Positions 21,018 through 30,568 of a stretch of DNA of 64,000 nt are shown here, in pieces (positions within the stretch are counted from its first letter, which is position 1; each line of letters begins with the position of its first letter). Origin of the DNA: CAWIJJ01 sp963836405 (lineage in GTDB: Bacteria > Acidobacteriota > Terriglobia > Bryobacterales > Bryobacteraceae); NCBI GenBank assembly GCA_963836405.1, contig CAWIJL010000016.1, positions 145,287 through 209,286 on the forward strand, read 5' to 3'. Under the pieces are notes generated by a model, which worked only from the letters and a program-made list of their open reading frames with translations, did not search any database and was not told the DNA's origin. A program made the position numbers and the translations under genes.

Positions 21018-21416
21018 CTAACTCTCCGCGGTTGTTGTTGCGTTCGGATAGTTGAAGAACAGCTGATTGCCGTCGGGATCGTCGACCACCAGCAGCCGGT
21101 AGCCCCACCGGCCGTCCTTGACCGGAGCGCCCTTGGCTTCGAGCTCGGCCCGCAGCGCATCGAGCGCCGCGACTGAGGCCTCGTGTGTCTCCGGCTCCAC
21201 GTTCAACGAGATGAACATCAATCCTTTGCCCGCCTTCTCGGGCCAGTGGCTGGAAAGGATCAGCGCGCAGCCCTGCCGCTCCACTTGGGCGACGAAGGTC
21301 TTGCCGTCCTCCTCGAAACGCCAGGGGCTCGAGAAGCCGAGACGGTCCACGTAGAAGCGGATCGATGCGTCGACATTGCTCACGTGCAAGACGGCGCGAG
21401 CGAACCACTCGGTCAA
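21018..21416 (-). CDS. VOC/glyoxalase-fold protein
   Basis: 132 aa. Two beta-alpha-beta-beta-beta modules of the vicinal-oxygen-chelate superfamily: AVLHVSNVDASIRFYVDRLGF, then GYRLLVVDDPDGNQLFFNYP with the terminal metal-ligand-type positions. Resembles the bleomycin-resistance/lactoylglutathione lyase-like group; the substrate cannot be told. ATGA overlap with the upstream small membrane-protein gene puts it in a three-gene operon with the ABM protein. Confidence 0.85.
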   Translation of the reverse strand: MTEWFARAVLHVSNVDASIRFYVDRLGFSSPWRFEEDGKTFVAQVERQGCALILSSHWPEKAGKGLMFISLNVEPETHEASVAALDALRAELEAKGAPVKDGRWGYRLLVVDDPDGNQLFFNYPNATTTAES

Positions 21417-21686
21417 ACGCTGGATCTCCTCACAGCAAAACTCGCCGCCATCTTAATCCCAGTCAACACCGCGCACCCCAGCATCGCCACCCTCACATAC
21501 ACCGCATAGTGCATCGGCGGATCGCCCGCCACCTGCCGCGCCAGCCCGAACGCCGCGCTCACCAGGCAGAACCCGAAGTACCATCGCTCTTCGTCCCGCC
21601 CCAAGTCCCAGAAACCCCACCGAGTGCGCCAGCGCCACCACCGCCCGCTTGCGGTTCGTCAGGATGCGGTACCGCTTCGCCGTCAT
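21413..21686 (-). CDS. Small membrane protein, frame-disrupted
   Basis: About 90 aa if joined: MTAKRYRILTNRKRAVVALAH... from ATG 21686 (overlapping the ABM stop), then DEERWYFGFCLVSAAFGLA to the stop at 21413. The two halves are in different frames; removing one base of the CCCC run at 21599-21602 joins them. Two hydrophobic segments are visible. No named family. Overlap on both sides supports a real gene. Confidence 0.6.
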
Positions 21687-21979
21687 GCGATCCGCTGATA
21701 GGTCTCCACCCGCGCCGCCTCGGCCAGAAATTCACCCGACCGCGCACGAAATGCCTTCAGGTGGTCCGACGCCGCGTGCCGCTCCAGGTCGCCCGCCGAG
21801 GCCCAGTTCTCGTAGAACACGATCCGTCCCGGGTCGTCCGTGTGTACGTGCAGGTCGTATTGCACGCACCCTTCTTCTTTCCGTGTCGGCTCCACCAGAG
21901 CGAGCGCCGCGCTCCGCAGTTCCGCTTCTTTTCCCGGCTTCGCCACCATCTCGGCAACTACCGTCAGCAATTCCGCCAT
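21683..21979 (-). CDS. ABM-domain monooxygenase-like protein
   Basis: 98 aa, a single antibiotic-biosynthesis-monooxygenase (ABM) ferredoxin-like domain: VVAEMVAKPGKEAELRSAALALVEPTRKEEGCVQYDLHVHTDDPGRIVFYENWAS is the classic YgiN-like pattern. Small cofactor-free quinol monooxygenases have this fold, but many members are uncharacterised. First gene of a minus-strand trio with overlapping starts and stops. Confidence 0.9.
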   Translation of the reverse strand: MAELLTVVAEMVAKPGKEAELRSAALALVEPTRKEEGCVQYDLHVHTDDPGRIVFYENWASAGDLERHAASDHLKAFRARSGEFLAEAARVETYQRIA

Positions 21980-22044
21980 TTCAAGTCGATCATCTCACAC
22001 GGCGTGTCCCGCAGTGCTATGCTTCGTTTGAGGGCTATCCTGTC

Positions 22045-22887
22045 GTGTCGCGCTACCTCACCGTCCTGGTGCTGCTCGCCGCCGCATCGCTGTTCGCCTT
22101 TCAGCGGCCCTTCCGCCAGTTCGCCACCCGCCAGTACGACAACTTCCCCATCCCGCCCGACTGGAACGAAAAGACCGAGTGGGTCTTCGGCCGCCTCATC
22201 TATCCCGATGGCGCCAGCCGCGGAGGCTTCGGCCGGCGCGGGGGCTTCGGCCGGCGCGGCGGCGGTTTCGGCAACTGGCGCGAAGGCTTCACCAGTTGGA
22301 CCACCGACTACCCCCGTTCCGACCGCCACTTCGTCCAGGCCGTCCGTCGCCTCACCCGCGTTCATACCCGCTCCGTCGAGCAGGGCGTCAATCCCGAAGA
22401 CGGCGACCACTACGACTGGCCCTGGCTCTACGGCGTCGAAGTCGGCCGCTGGGGCCCCTCCGGCGAATACGCCGCCGCCCTCCGCGAGTACCTCCTCCGT
22501 GGCGGCTTCCTCATGGTGGACGACTTCCACGGCACCGACCAGTGGGACAATTTCGTCGCCGGCATGCGCGAGGTGCTGCCCGACCGCGAGATCGTCGACA
22601 TCCCCGATAACGATCCCATCTTTCACCTCATCTACGACCTCGACGACCGCTTTCAGGTGCCCGGCGTCCAATACCTCAATTCCGGCCGGACCTACGAGCA
22701 GGACGGCATCACCCCCCGCTGGCGCGCCATCTACGACGATAAGGGCCGCATCATGGTCGCCATCTGCCTCAATATGGATCTCGGCGACGCCTGGGAATGG
22801 GCCGACGACCCCCGCTATCCGGAGAAATTCTCCGGCCTCGCCATGCGCGTCGGCATCAACTACGTCGTCTATCCCATGACCCACTGA
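22045..22887 (+). CDS. DUF4159-domain exported protein
   Basis: 280 aa from GTG 22045, chosen because a signal sequence (YLTVLVLLAAASLFAF) follows at once. A Gly/Arg-rich low-complexity loop (GGFGRRGGFGRRGGGFG, residues about 64-80) precedes the DUF4159 core: WPWLYGVEVGRWG, LREYLLRGGFLMVDDFHG, IPDNDPIFHLIYDL and AWEWADDPRYPEKFSGLAMRVGINYVVY. DUF4159 proteins are often periplasmic; function is unknown. Confidence 0.85.
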   Translation: MSRYLTVLVLLAAASLFAFQRPFRQFATRQYDNFPIPPDWNEKTEWVFGRLIYPDGASRGGFGRRGGFGRRGGGFGNWREGFTSWTTDYPRSDRHFVQAVRRLTRVHTRSVEQGVNPEDGDHYDWPWLYGVEVGRWGPSGEYAAALREYLLRGGFLMVDDFHGTDQWDNFVAGMREVLPDREIVDIPDNDPIFHLIYDLDDRFQVPGVQYLNSGRTYEQDGITPRWRAIYDDKGRIMVAICLNMDLGDAWEWADDPRYPEKFSGLAMRVGINYVVYPMTH

Positions 22888-23010
22888 TCCACTCGGCGCA
22901 ATTCGTTGATCCAAGATCCCGCCGCCCCTGTGGGCTAAGATACGCGGCATTTCGGTGGGGACGCTGAGACTGGGTGCCGGCAATAAAGTCGAAACAGGAA
23001 CGCTGGCCTG

Positions 23011-24280
23011 TTAACTGCCCGGCACGGCCGTCGCTTGCAGGCTGTCGTACACCTGCGCGAACAAACTCTTCCACGGATAACTCGCCGCCATCGACAGGTA
23101 AATGCGTCGCACACTCACCCGGACCCGCGCGCCGATCTTCAGCAACCGCGTGCGAATCGTAGGCACTTGTGCCTGCGCCATCTCCGTGTTCTTCAAACCC
23201 AATCGACGCAAACCGCACATCAGCACGTAAGCCATGGCCGAAAAGTACATCCGCATCGGATCCGCTCTCATCGTTTCGGCGCTGACGCGATCGGCAAACA
23301 GACTGAACTGCTCCTCCGGTTCTCCATCTCTCCGCGGGCGCAATAGAGTTCTTCGTACAGCGCTTGCGCCGCCCATCGTTCCGCTCGCAGGGACGTCACC
23401 ACAAAGCGCGGATTCTCTTTGCCGTCGATGTGTTCGGCTTTGGCCACCACGCGCCGCTCCCGGGCCCAGCCGCCCTTCTTCCGCTTCCTGGTCTGGTAAG
23501 AGAACTCGGTAAACACCCGCGCCGGCTTGCCGGTCTGGCCCCACTGCTCCGTCGCCTGCCACATCTGCGGCCCGATGATCCGCCGCAGTCGCTGATTGCG
23601 CGCCAAACCGAACACGTACTCGATTCGATTCTCTTCACACCAGCTCATCAACTCATTGCGGCAGAAGCCCGAGTCGCCACGCAAAATGATCCTCACCTCC
23701 GGCCAGGCTGCGCGGATCTGCCCCACGATTCGTTGAATCTCCACCAGAGCCCCTCCTGTTGACCATGCAACGGAAAATCGGTGGCGTCCACATCCAGGAT
23801 GATTTCCTCTGGCGCGGTAGGATGCGATTCCAGGAATACCTTCACCAACAACTCGTCGATGCCCGCTCTCCAGAAGGTGATCTTCTTGTACCGGTTCGGC
23901 GTGCCGTCGCTCAGTTCCAGGCGGTTCAGCGTGCTTTTCCCGGCCAGCGGACTGTCCTCCACATCGGCTTTACCCGCCAAGACCCGCAATAGCGGGTCTT
24001 GCCGCAGTTGCTCGTGATCGTTCAAATCCTCATAGCCCAGCGCCAGGCCGTAGATCCGCTGCGACACCAGTTGCTCTACGGAGTGCTCCACGAATACCGG
24101 ATTGCGGGCGTCCAGAAAACATTCGGCCAATCGCGGCAGCAGATTCAGTCGACGGTCGGTCTCCCGTAGCAGCAACCCACCGCTGTCGGTGGTAATCGTC
24201 CCGCCGTCAAATCGGGCGACCACTTGGCGCGGAAAATGGACGGCAAACTCGAACGTAGATTGGTTACACTCTGTCATAGC
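23011..24280 (-). pseudogene. IS1380-family transposase, degraded
   Basis: The N-terminal part (to about 23755) reads ARFDGGTITTDSGGLLLRETDRR and ILDVDATDFPLHGQQEG, IS1380 signatures. It then skips a central stretch and shifts frame into EIQRIVGQIRAAWPEVRIILRGDSGFCRNE. A second shift follows YCARGEMEN before EQFSLFADRVSAETMRADPMR. At least two frame changes plus an internal deletion inactivate it. The ends of the element were not identified with confidence. Confidence 0.85.
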
Positions 24281-24289
24281 GGAAGCCGT

Positions 24290-24685
24290 GCTCCTTGCCG
24301 GCCAGAACATGTTGTGGCAAATATGTTTATGCCACAGGATTTCCTCATCCCCCGCGGCCACCGTCGCGCAGAAGTACCCCCGCGCCCACAGGTGCTGCCC
24401 CCGGACCGCTTTCGCAATTCGGGAAACTCGTCTTGCAGGCTTCGCGACGACCGTCCCTTGATGTATTGCACCAGTTTGGCTGGCGACAATTGCGGGGGCG
24501 CCGACAGCAACATGTGGATATAGTCCGGGGACACCGCCCCACGGACGATCACCACCTCTCGTGCTTGACAGATCTGCCGGATCAGATCTCGCGCACGCTC
24601 CGCTACCCTTCCCTTCAATACCTTGTGCCGACACTTCGTAATCCAGATCGCGTGGTACTTCAGGTGTTATGTCGCGTGTGTCAAG
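24290..24685 (-). pseudogene. IS200/REP-associated Y1 transposase remnant
   Basis: Frames across 24680-24330 read LKYHAIWITKCRHKVLKGRVAERARDLIRQIC, SPDYIHMLLSAPPQLSPAKLVQYIKGRSSR and, after a frame change, GQHLWARGYFCATV. These are the HUH-Y1 transposase landmarks. A stop lies just before the first block, so no start remains, and the C-terminal tyrosine region is lost. It directly abuts the IS1380 remnant, suggesting nested insertion. Confidence 0.75.
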
Positions 24686-24703
24686 CACTTGAGCTGCCAG
24701 CTC

Positions 24704-24719
24704 ACCGCCTGAAAGGCGT
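24704..24719. repeat. Small hairpin at the end of the IS200-like remnant
   Basis: The stem CGCCT/AGGCG around GAA at 24706-24718 sits just outside the Y1 transposase remnant, the position of the subterminal imperfect hairpins that IS200/IS605 enzymes recognise. Confidence 0.45.
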
Positions 24720-24751
24720 TGGGATGAGACCTGGAGGCAGGAGCTGAATGG

Positions 24752-26980
24752 TCACTCCCGATTACCTGACCGTGAGACGTGTTTCAGCGAGCCATCGGGC
24801 CAGTATTGTGTCCAGATGACGTCCCCGCCGGGCTCCCGCCGCCACTCCCACCGCTTCCGTCCGGCTTCGTCCCAATACGTTTCGACTCCCGTCTTCAGTC
24901 CGTTCTTCCATGTCGCTTCATACTGTTTGGAGCCGTTCGCGTACCGCCACGTTTCCACTCCATCCAGCAGGTAGCGTCCCGAGGCGGTAATCACGCCCGA
25001 CCATTCCGCCCCGGCCATCGAACTGCGGACCCGCTTCCCGCCCCCCGTTTCCGCCGCCAGCACGGCCTGGTCCGTCAGAATCCACGCTTCGTTCATTTCG
25101 AATTCCTGCGCCGGATGATTCATGGTGGTGATCAGGTGGATTAGTCCGTCCGGTCCCTGTGCGGCGGTGGCGTAGCCCAGCGTTCCCTCACCGTGAAAAT
25201 CGACGGCCCAACCCTTGCGCGCCGGCAGCACGTGCGCTTCGTGCGGCAGGGTTCCGGGAATGGTCTTCGCCCGCCAGGTAGCGCCCTCGTCGTCCGACAG
25301 CGCAACGAAAGCGCCGCGTTCGGTGATTCCCGCCGGCTTCTTTCCCCTGCGGTCCTGCCAGTCCGACGCGAAGAAGAGCCGCCCGCTCGCGAGGCGCATC
25401 AGAAAGGGCCGCTGGTTGCTGCCGAGCGCCGGAAACCGGGTCTTCGACACCGTCCAGGTGCTGCCGCCATCGCGCGATACCGATTGCGGCATGAACCCAT
25501 CGATGTTGGTGTTCTTCCCGCCCAGTCCGAGAATGGACCCGTCCTTCAGAGCTACGAAGGTCGTGTGCCGCCCGCCGGTCCGGCCGCCCGTGTCCACCCA
25601 CGTCCGGCCCTCGTCGTCGCTTGCCCACAACAGCGACTCGCCGCCGATCCCGTCCATCCCCACATACATCTTTCCGTCGCGCCCGCGAAACCCGCTGGTG
25701 ATCGGTTGCGGCGTGAACCCGCCGATCGGCCCCCGCAGCAGCGGAAACTCCGGCACCGTCCACGTCGCGCCGCTGTCGCGCGAAACCTGCGCGCGAAACG
25801 GAACCCCGTTCAGACCCACGCCGCCGCCGAAGAAGCGCACCACCCCGCCGTCGTTCCACAGCATGGGCGATTCGTCGTTCACGTCCGCAAAGTCGTAGAA
25901 CACGTCCGGCATGTCCCATTCGTCGCTACCGAACCTGCGCCGCACGGCCACGAGCGTCGTATTGGGCAGATACTCGGTGGAGCTCGACGATGCCGAAAAT
26001 TCGACCACCAGCACGTCGCCGTTCGGCATTACGGCGACGCCCGGCGAGTGGTTGTGCCCCATCACGCCCGGATCGAACCCCGCCGCCGCGATGGCATCGG
26101 CCTCGGCATTCTCCGGCGGCGCCGGCAGCAGATTGCGCTGGCGAAACCACGGCCGCTTCGGATTCGGACCCGCGGTCCCCGGAGTTCCGCCCTGCTTCAC
26201 GAACTGTCCCCACAGCCTCGCCGTAACGGGCACCGGCGCGGTCGCGGGCGTCGCAGCCTCCACGATGCGGAACCCGATCGCGTGGCGTCCGCGAAACCCG
26301 GGCGCAATGCTCGCCCGGTTGGTGTCCCGCCGGTACGCGGGTGTGAAGCCCGACGGCCCTTTCTCGTACGCGCCCATGATTCCGCCGCCGCGCACCACGC
26401 GCGCGGTTCCTCCCGCCGGACCCACCGGGTCGGTCTGGGCTTCTACCGAATACGGCCCGTACCAGTCCAGCGTCCACTCCGCCACTCCCGACTCCATGTT
26501 CTTCACGCCGTAACGGTTTGCCTGCCCGGGCTCGAGCGGCGATTCTCCGGCCGCAAACGGCCCGTCCCCGCCGGCCCGCGCCGCGTATTCCCATTCCGCC
26601 TCCGTGGGCAGCCGGTAGTGGCGCTTCTCTTTGCGGCTGAGCCAGGCGCAGAACGCCTCCGCGTCTTCCCAGCTCACGCCGCTCGTGGAAGGAGAAAACA
26701 TGCCGGCGTCCTGCCAGTCCGCGCGAAATTCCTGGAACTGCCCGACCGTGATTTCGGTTTCCGAAATGGAGAACTCGCCCGAGATCGTCACGTCGTGCGC
26801 CGGGCGCTCATCCGGGTCGCCCGCCGCCGCGCTGCCCATCCGAAACTTGCCTGCCGGGATCCGTACCATGCGAATTCCGATCGAATTGACGTCGCCGACC
26901 GGACTCGAAACCGCCAGCGATACCGCCAGCGCGAGGCCGGCGCCCGCCAGACTCACCCGCGCCCATTTGATTCCACTCAT
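24752..26980 (-). CDS. FGE/sulfatase-modifying-factor domain fused to a sialidase-like propeller and MORN-type tail
   Basis: 742 aa from ATG 26980, chosen because a signal sequence (VSLAGAGLALAVSLAVSS) follows; the longer frame has no signal. Residues about 28-245 match the FGE/SUMF1 fold (IPAGKFRMGSAAAGDPDERPAHDV, ISETEITVGQFQEF, YRLPTEAEWEYAARAGG, RVVRGGGIMG). Residues about 290-620 form a BNR/sialidase-like propeller with Asp-boxes SRDSGATW, SDDEGRTW, SRDGGSTW and SDDEGATW. The last 75 residues carry MORN-like GVETWRYANGSKQYEATWKNG repeats. Probably a secreted glycan-active or glycan-binding protein; catalytic residues of neither enzyme class could be confirmed. Confidence 0.8.
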   Translation of the reverse strand: MSGIKWARVSLAGAGLALAVSLAVSSPVGDVNSIGIRMVRIPAGKFRMGSAAAGDPDERPAHDVTISGEFSISETEITVGQFQEFRADWQDAGMFSPSTSGVSWEDAEAFCAWLSRKEKRHYRLPTEAEWEYAARAGGDGPFAAGESPLEPGQANRYGVKNMESGVAEWTLDWYGPYSVEAQTDPVGPAGGTARVVRGGGIMGAYEKGPSGFTPAYRRDTNRASIAPGFRGRHAIGFRIVEAATPATAPVPVTARLWGQFVKQGGTPGTAGPNPKRPWFRQRNLLPAPPENAEADAIAAAGFDPGVMGHNHSPGVAVMPNGDVLVVEFSASSSSTEYLPNTTLVAVRRRFGSDEWDMPDVFYDFADVNDESPMLWNDGGVVRFFGGGVGLNGVPFRAQVSRDSGATWTVPEFPLLRGPIGGFTPQPITSGFRGRDGKMYVGMDGIGGESLLWASDDEGRTWVDTGGRTGGRHTTFVALKDGSILGLGGKNTNIDGFMPQSVSRDGGSTWTVSKTRFPALGSNQRPFLMRLASGRLFFASDWQDRRGKKPAGITERGAFVALSDDEGATWRAKTIPGTLPHEAHVLPARKGWAVDFHGEGTLGYATAAQGPDGLIHLITTMNHPAQEFEMNEAWILTDQAVLAAETGGGKRVRSSMAGAEWSGVITASGRYLLDGVETWRYANGSKQYEATWKNGLKTGVETYWDEAGRKRWEWRREPGGDVIWTQYWPDGSLKHVSRSGNRE

Positions 26981-27047
26981 TTCACGGGCAGTATACCGCC
27001 AAAGCGCGCCACCGGTCCCCGGCAGCGTATGATCGAAAAAGGTTTCG

Positions 27048-28631
27048 GTGACCAGAAAGAACTTTCTCGGAATGGCCGGCGCGTCCCTGCTCATCGGGCC
27101 GCGCGCGGCACCCGCTGCCTCCACGCTCGAACCCGAACGGTTTCGCCACTACATCGACGAGTTCAACGGAATGGCGAAAGAGGAAGTCGTGAACTACGTG
27201 CCGGACGCGCGGGCGTGGGATTTCCTGAAGGACAACATCCCCCTGTTTACCTGCCCCGACAACGACTTCGAAACCACTTACTATTTCCGCTGGTGGACTT
27301 ACCGCAAACATATCAAACAGACGCCCGCCGGCTTCATCGTCACCGAGTTCCTGAAGCCCGTGAATCACGCCGGCGAATTCAACGCGCTCAGTTGCGCGTT
27401 CGGGCATCACCTGGCGGAAGGCCGCTGGCTCCACGACCGCCGGTTTCTTGACGACTACGTCCGTTTCTGGCTGCGCACCGGGCCCAGCGGCGGCCTTCGC
27501 GCCAACTTTCACCAGTTCAGCGGATGGGCCGCCGCCGCGCTCTACGGCCGCTGGCTGGTGGACGGTAATCGGGAGTGGCTGACCTCGTGGCTCGCGGCTT
27601 TGCTCGAAGACTACCGCGCCTGGGAGCGCGAGCGGCTTACCGAATCCGGACTCTTCTGGCAGCGCGACGTCTCGGACGGGATGGAAGAATCGATCAGCGG
27701 CGGCCGGTCCGTCAAGAACCTGCGGCCGAGCATCAACAGCTACATGTTCGGCAACGCAACCGCCATTTCGGCCATCGCCGCAATGGCCGGCGACCGCGAT
27801 GCGGAACGCGAATACAGGGGCAAAGCGGCGCGCCTCAAGACTCTCGTCGAGCAGCGACTGTGGAACAAAGACGCCCACTTCTTCGAAACGCTTCTCGAGT
27901 CGGGCCGGTCCGCAGATGTGCGCGAGAGCATCGGCTTCACACCCTGGTATTTCGACTTGCCGGAACACCGAGCGGGCTACGAGATTGCGTGGAAGCAGCT
28001 CATGGATCCCCAAGGCTTCTATGCGCCCTTCGGTCCGGCCACCGCCGAGCGCCGCCATCCGAAATTCCAGATCGCCGACCGCGGCGACGATTGCCAGTGG
28101 AACGGCCCGAGCTGGCCCTTCGCCACCACCATCGCGTTGCGGGCGCTGGCCAACGTCCTGAACCGATATCCGCAAAACGCGATCGGCCGGCGCGATTACT
28201 TCCGCACGCTCCAGATCTACACGCGCAGCCAGCGGCTGAAGCTCGAAAGCGGGCGCGTGATTCCCTGGATCGACGAGAATCTCGATCCCTTCACCGGCGA
28301 ATGGCACGCGCGCGCCCGCAAAATCGCGAAGGGCACGTTTTATGGGCGCGGCGACTATTACAATCACTCCGGCTACGCGGACCTGGCGATCACCGGACTC
28401 GCCGGCCTGCGTCCTCGCGCCGATAACATCGTCGAAGTGAACCCGCTGGCTCCCGCCGAATGGGATTGGTTCTGCCTCGACCGCGTCCGTTACCGCGGTA
28501 GAATGCTGACCATCGCGTGGGATCGCAGCGGCGCCAAATTCGGCGGCGGCAAAGGACTGCGCGTTTTCGCCGACGGCAAGCAGATCGCCGCGGCGCCGGA
28601 CGTGCGACGGATCACAGGACCACTCGGATAA
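27048..28631 (+). CDS. MGH1-like (alpha/alpha)6-barrel glycoside hydrolase, exported
   Basis: 527 aa from GTG 27048. The Tat-like leader MTRKNFLGMAGASLLIG is followed by a helical-barrel protein: YYFRWWTYRKHIKQTP, NHAGEFNALSCAFGHHLAEGRWL, RPSINSYMFGNATAISAIAA, GFTPWYFDLPE, WNGPSWPFATT and FYGRGDYYNHSGYADLAITGL. These fit the mannosylglycerate-hydrolase/GH63-like clan of exo-acting alpha-glucosidase or mannosidase barrels. The substrate cannot be read from sequence. It is divergent from the FGE-sialidase gene, with which it shares a 67-base intergenic region, suggesting a common glycan theme. Confidence 0.75.
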   Translation: MTRKNFLGMAGASLLIGPRAAPAASTLEPERFRHYIDEFNGMAKEEVVNYVPDARAWDFLKDNIPLFTCPDNDFETTYYFRWWTYRKHIKQTPAGFIVTEFLKPVNHAGEFNALSCAFGHHLAEGRWLHDRRFLDDYVRFWLRTGPSGGLRANFHQFSGWAAAALYGRWLVDGNREWLTSWLAALLEDYRAWERERLTESGLFWQRDVSDGMEESISGGRSVKNLRPSINSYMFGNATAISAIAAMAGDRDAEREYRGKAARLKTLVEQRLWNKDAHFFETLLESGRSADVRESIGFTPWYFDLPEHRAGYEIAWKQLMDPQGFYAPFGPATAERRHPKFQIADRGDDCQWNGPSWPFATTIALRALANVLNRYPQNAIGRRDYFRTLQIYTRSQRLKLESGRVIPWIDENLDPFTGEWHARARKIAKGTFYGRGDYYNHSGYADLAITGLAGLRPRADNIVEVNPLAPAEWDWFCLDRVRYRGRMLTIAWDRSGAKFGGGKGLRVFADGKQIAAAPDVRRITGPLG

Positions 28632-28689
28632 TCTGATACGGTCCGGCGGCCAACCGATTACTTGGTAGAACGTCTACCCAGTGTGGCGG

Positions 28690-28858
28690 AATGCTGGGTA
28701 GAGCTGTTTGGACCCAATGACCTGCTGCAAATCGAGCACGGGTCCTTATACCCGGCGCTCCATCGGTTGGACGTAAGGGTTGGCCCACAGCCAGTTGGGA
28801 GGCCGCGGGGAAGGATCTGAAGGGCGAGTTCAAGTACTACCGGCTGACCGCTGCGTAG
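28690..28858 (+). pseudogene. PadR-family regulator relic
   Basis: Translated pieces LLQIEHGSLYPALHRLD and, after a frame change, EAAGKDLKGEFKYYRLTAA followed by a stop are the wing region of an ADOP-associated PadR regulator. The N-terminal helices and the recognition helix are gone and the reading frame is broken. Confidence 0.65.
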
Positions 28859-29558
28859 CCCGCTTCCCGGTCCTGCGGTCGCAAAGGCAATGGAATCCGC
28901 TTCAACCACTTGCGGAAGACCCGGTCGATGTCTTGGGGCCCCAAGGAATCGCAGATCTGTTGCAGTTGCTCGGGTGCGGTGCAGGATAGGAATCCGTTAT
29001 CCAACGCCTCGTAGGTGATCTTCCTCTTCTCCAATTGCCGTTTGGCCCACTCGTGCCCGTTGAGACACAACTTCGTGCTCCACGGCGCGTAGCTGCATAC
29101 CTTGAGAAACAAGGGGCCGAAATCCTGATCGTCGATGTAAAAATAGTAGTGGTTGACGTAGACGGTCTTGTCCCGGTTGAACTCGAACTGCCCGTTCACC
29201 TCTTCCCGTTGAACGCCTTGGCCTTCTCCTGCGCGACCCCGATGAAGACGATCTCATCCCGCACTGGCCGTTGCCGTCGAATCTCATTGGCGATGTCGTC
29301 CTTCTTCTCTTTGTGGTCGAACTGGTAAATCGGAATGTGGTCGCGCTCCGCTTGTGTTTTCACCGCCTCACGGAAGCGTTCCGAGATCTGCCCGAGAACC
29401 GCCGGCGAAGGAACCGGTTTCCCCAACTGGCCTCGCATGAACCACATCAGTCCCCCTCCTGTCGCCAGTTTGCCGATGTAGCCGTTTAGGTAGAGTCGAT
29501 CCAGGCACTCCACTTCCAGTGTGATGTGCCCGTCCAATAATTCCGGGATTGTCGCCAT
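28837..29558 (-). pseudogene. Acidobacterial family protein, frameshifted and C-terminally truncated
   Basis: Two frames join into one protein: MATIPELLDGHITLEVECLDRLYLNGYIGKLATGGG... (29558-29200) and NGQFEFNRDKTVYVNHYYFYIDDQDFGPLF... (29199-28837). One missing G near 29199 separates them. I know the longer family by appearance (often beginning this way, about 450 aa, common in Acidobacteriota, possibly element-encoded), but its function is unknown. Here the end is lost at the PadR relic, so only about 240 residues remain. The 29559-29779 stretch upstream shows no gene. Confidence 0.65.
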
Positions 29559-29779
29559 TCTCAGGATTTTACGAAATGATTCGGACGTACGCTCGTCGGT
29601 TTGAGGTCGAAGACCTCGCTAGGTCTAGGAAACAACCGCAGGAGTAGATGGCGAACCACTGCGGTGTCAGATGAGTTCCTTCCATGGGAAACTACGCGCA
29701 CCGGTTGCGTGGTGAGAATGCCGTAGAGGCCCCTTCTACGCGTTTCCGACGTAGAATCGGCGGGATATTCAGAGCTTGT

Positions 29780-30046
29780 TCAGGAGACGAGTATCGGCTC
29801 AATCAATGGTTCGAGCCAACGGCGATCCGCCGCCGCGGCATAACTGTCCCAGGTCTCAATTGCGGCTTTTATCCGGGCGACCTCGGCGTCCGTAAACTCG
29901 AACTCCTTTGCCGCTGTTGTGAGCGACGGGTTCCACACGGTCCGTTCTTGGCCGCTAAAGAGCTCGTGCTTGAGTTCGATTGCCTTCTCCTCGTCGGCGT
30001 CGAGTGCGATGCGGTCCTGAATGGCCCAAATCGCGCGAATATCCTT
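29780..30046 (-). pseudogene. Partial second copy of the small phage protein at 53235-53585
   Basis: The minus-strand frame ends ...RRWLEPLIEPILVS at 29780 and contains DIRAIWAIQDRIALDADEE, QERTVWNPSLTTAAKEFEFTDAEVARIKAAIETWDSY. This is clearly homologous to residues about 24-110 of the 116-aa protein at 53235-53585. The N-terminal part is missing where a plus-strand tail gene begins, so this is a rearrangement junction. Confidence 0.75.
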
Positions 30047-30411
30047 ACCACGACTCGTACCCGAAGAACATCAGCCTCGTGCATGCGATTCACCAGATGC
30101 CCGCGCCGTCGATCATGGCGGTCTGGCAGGGCACCGGGCCGGGGTCGTTCGGCGGCGTGGACGTGTGGAAGCACCAGGTCACGTTGTTCCTGCGCGCCAA
30201 GCCTGAGTCGAATCCGTGCACCGCGTATCACAGGCTGTTCCGGCTGATCACGAAAGGCATTCCCGCAGCGGCCGGCATCGCCATGGAGAATGCCACAGTC
30301 CATCCGTCCTGCCACGCGATGGACCTCCCGCAAATTCAACGGCAGACCGATGCGGAGGCGCTGGACTATTTCGAAGTCCCGCTTTCCTTCACAGAGATTG
30401 GAGACGACTGA
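30047..30411 (+). pseudogene. Phage tail-completion/minor-tail-like protein, N-terminally truncated
   Basis: About 120 residues: YPKNISLVHAIHQMPAPSIMAVWQGTGPGSFGGVDVWKHQVTLFLRAKPES...EALDYFEVPLSFTEIGDD. The frame opens upstream only inside the opposite-strand relic, so the natural start is gone. Position immediately before the tail-tube gene and the style of sequence suggest a head-tail or tail-terminator protein. Exact family not recognised. Confidence 0.55.
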
Positions 30412-30412
30412 C

Positions 30413-30568
30413 ATGGACAAGGCTTGGATGATGCCTCCTTTCGGCGAGGGCCAACCGAAAGAAGTCGATGCTACGCCCGAGGTTTTGGTTCCGATGATGA
30501 CTGCTGGCTGGAGCCAGTGCGCGCCGCCGGAAGTAAACCAGGAGGTAAAGACCGATGTCCACGACTAG
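30413..30568 (+). CDS. Small phage protein before the tail tube
   Basis: 51 aa from ATG 30413, two bases after the previous stop; begins MDKAWMMPPFGEGQPKEVDATPEVL. It overlaps the next start by 14 bases, supporting co-translation. No family recognised. Confidence 0.5.
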   Translation: MDKAWMMPPFGEGQPKEVDATPEVLVPMMTAGWSQCAPPEVNQEVKTDVHD

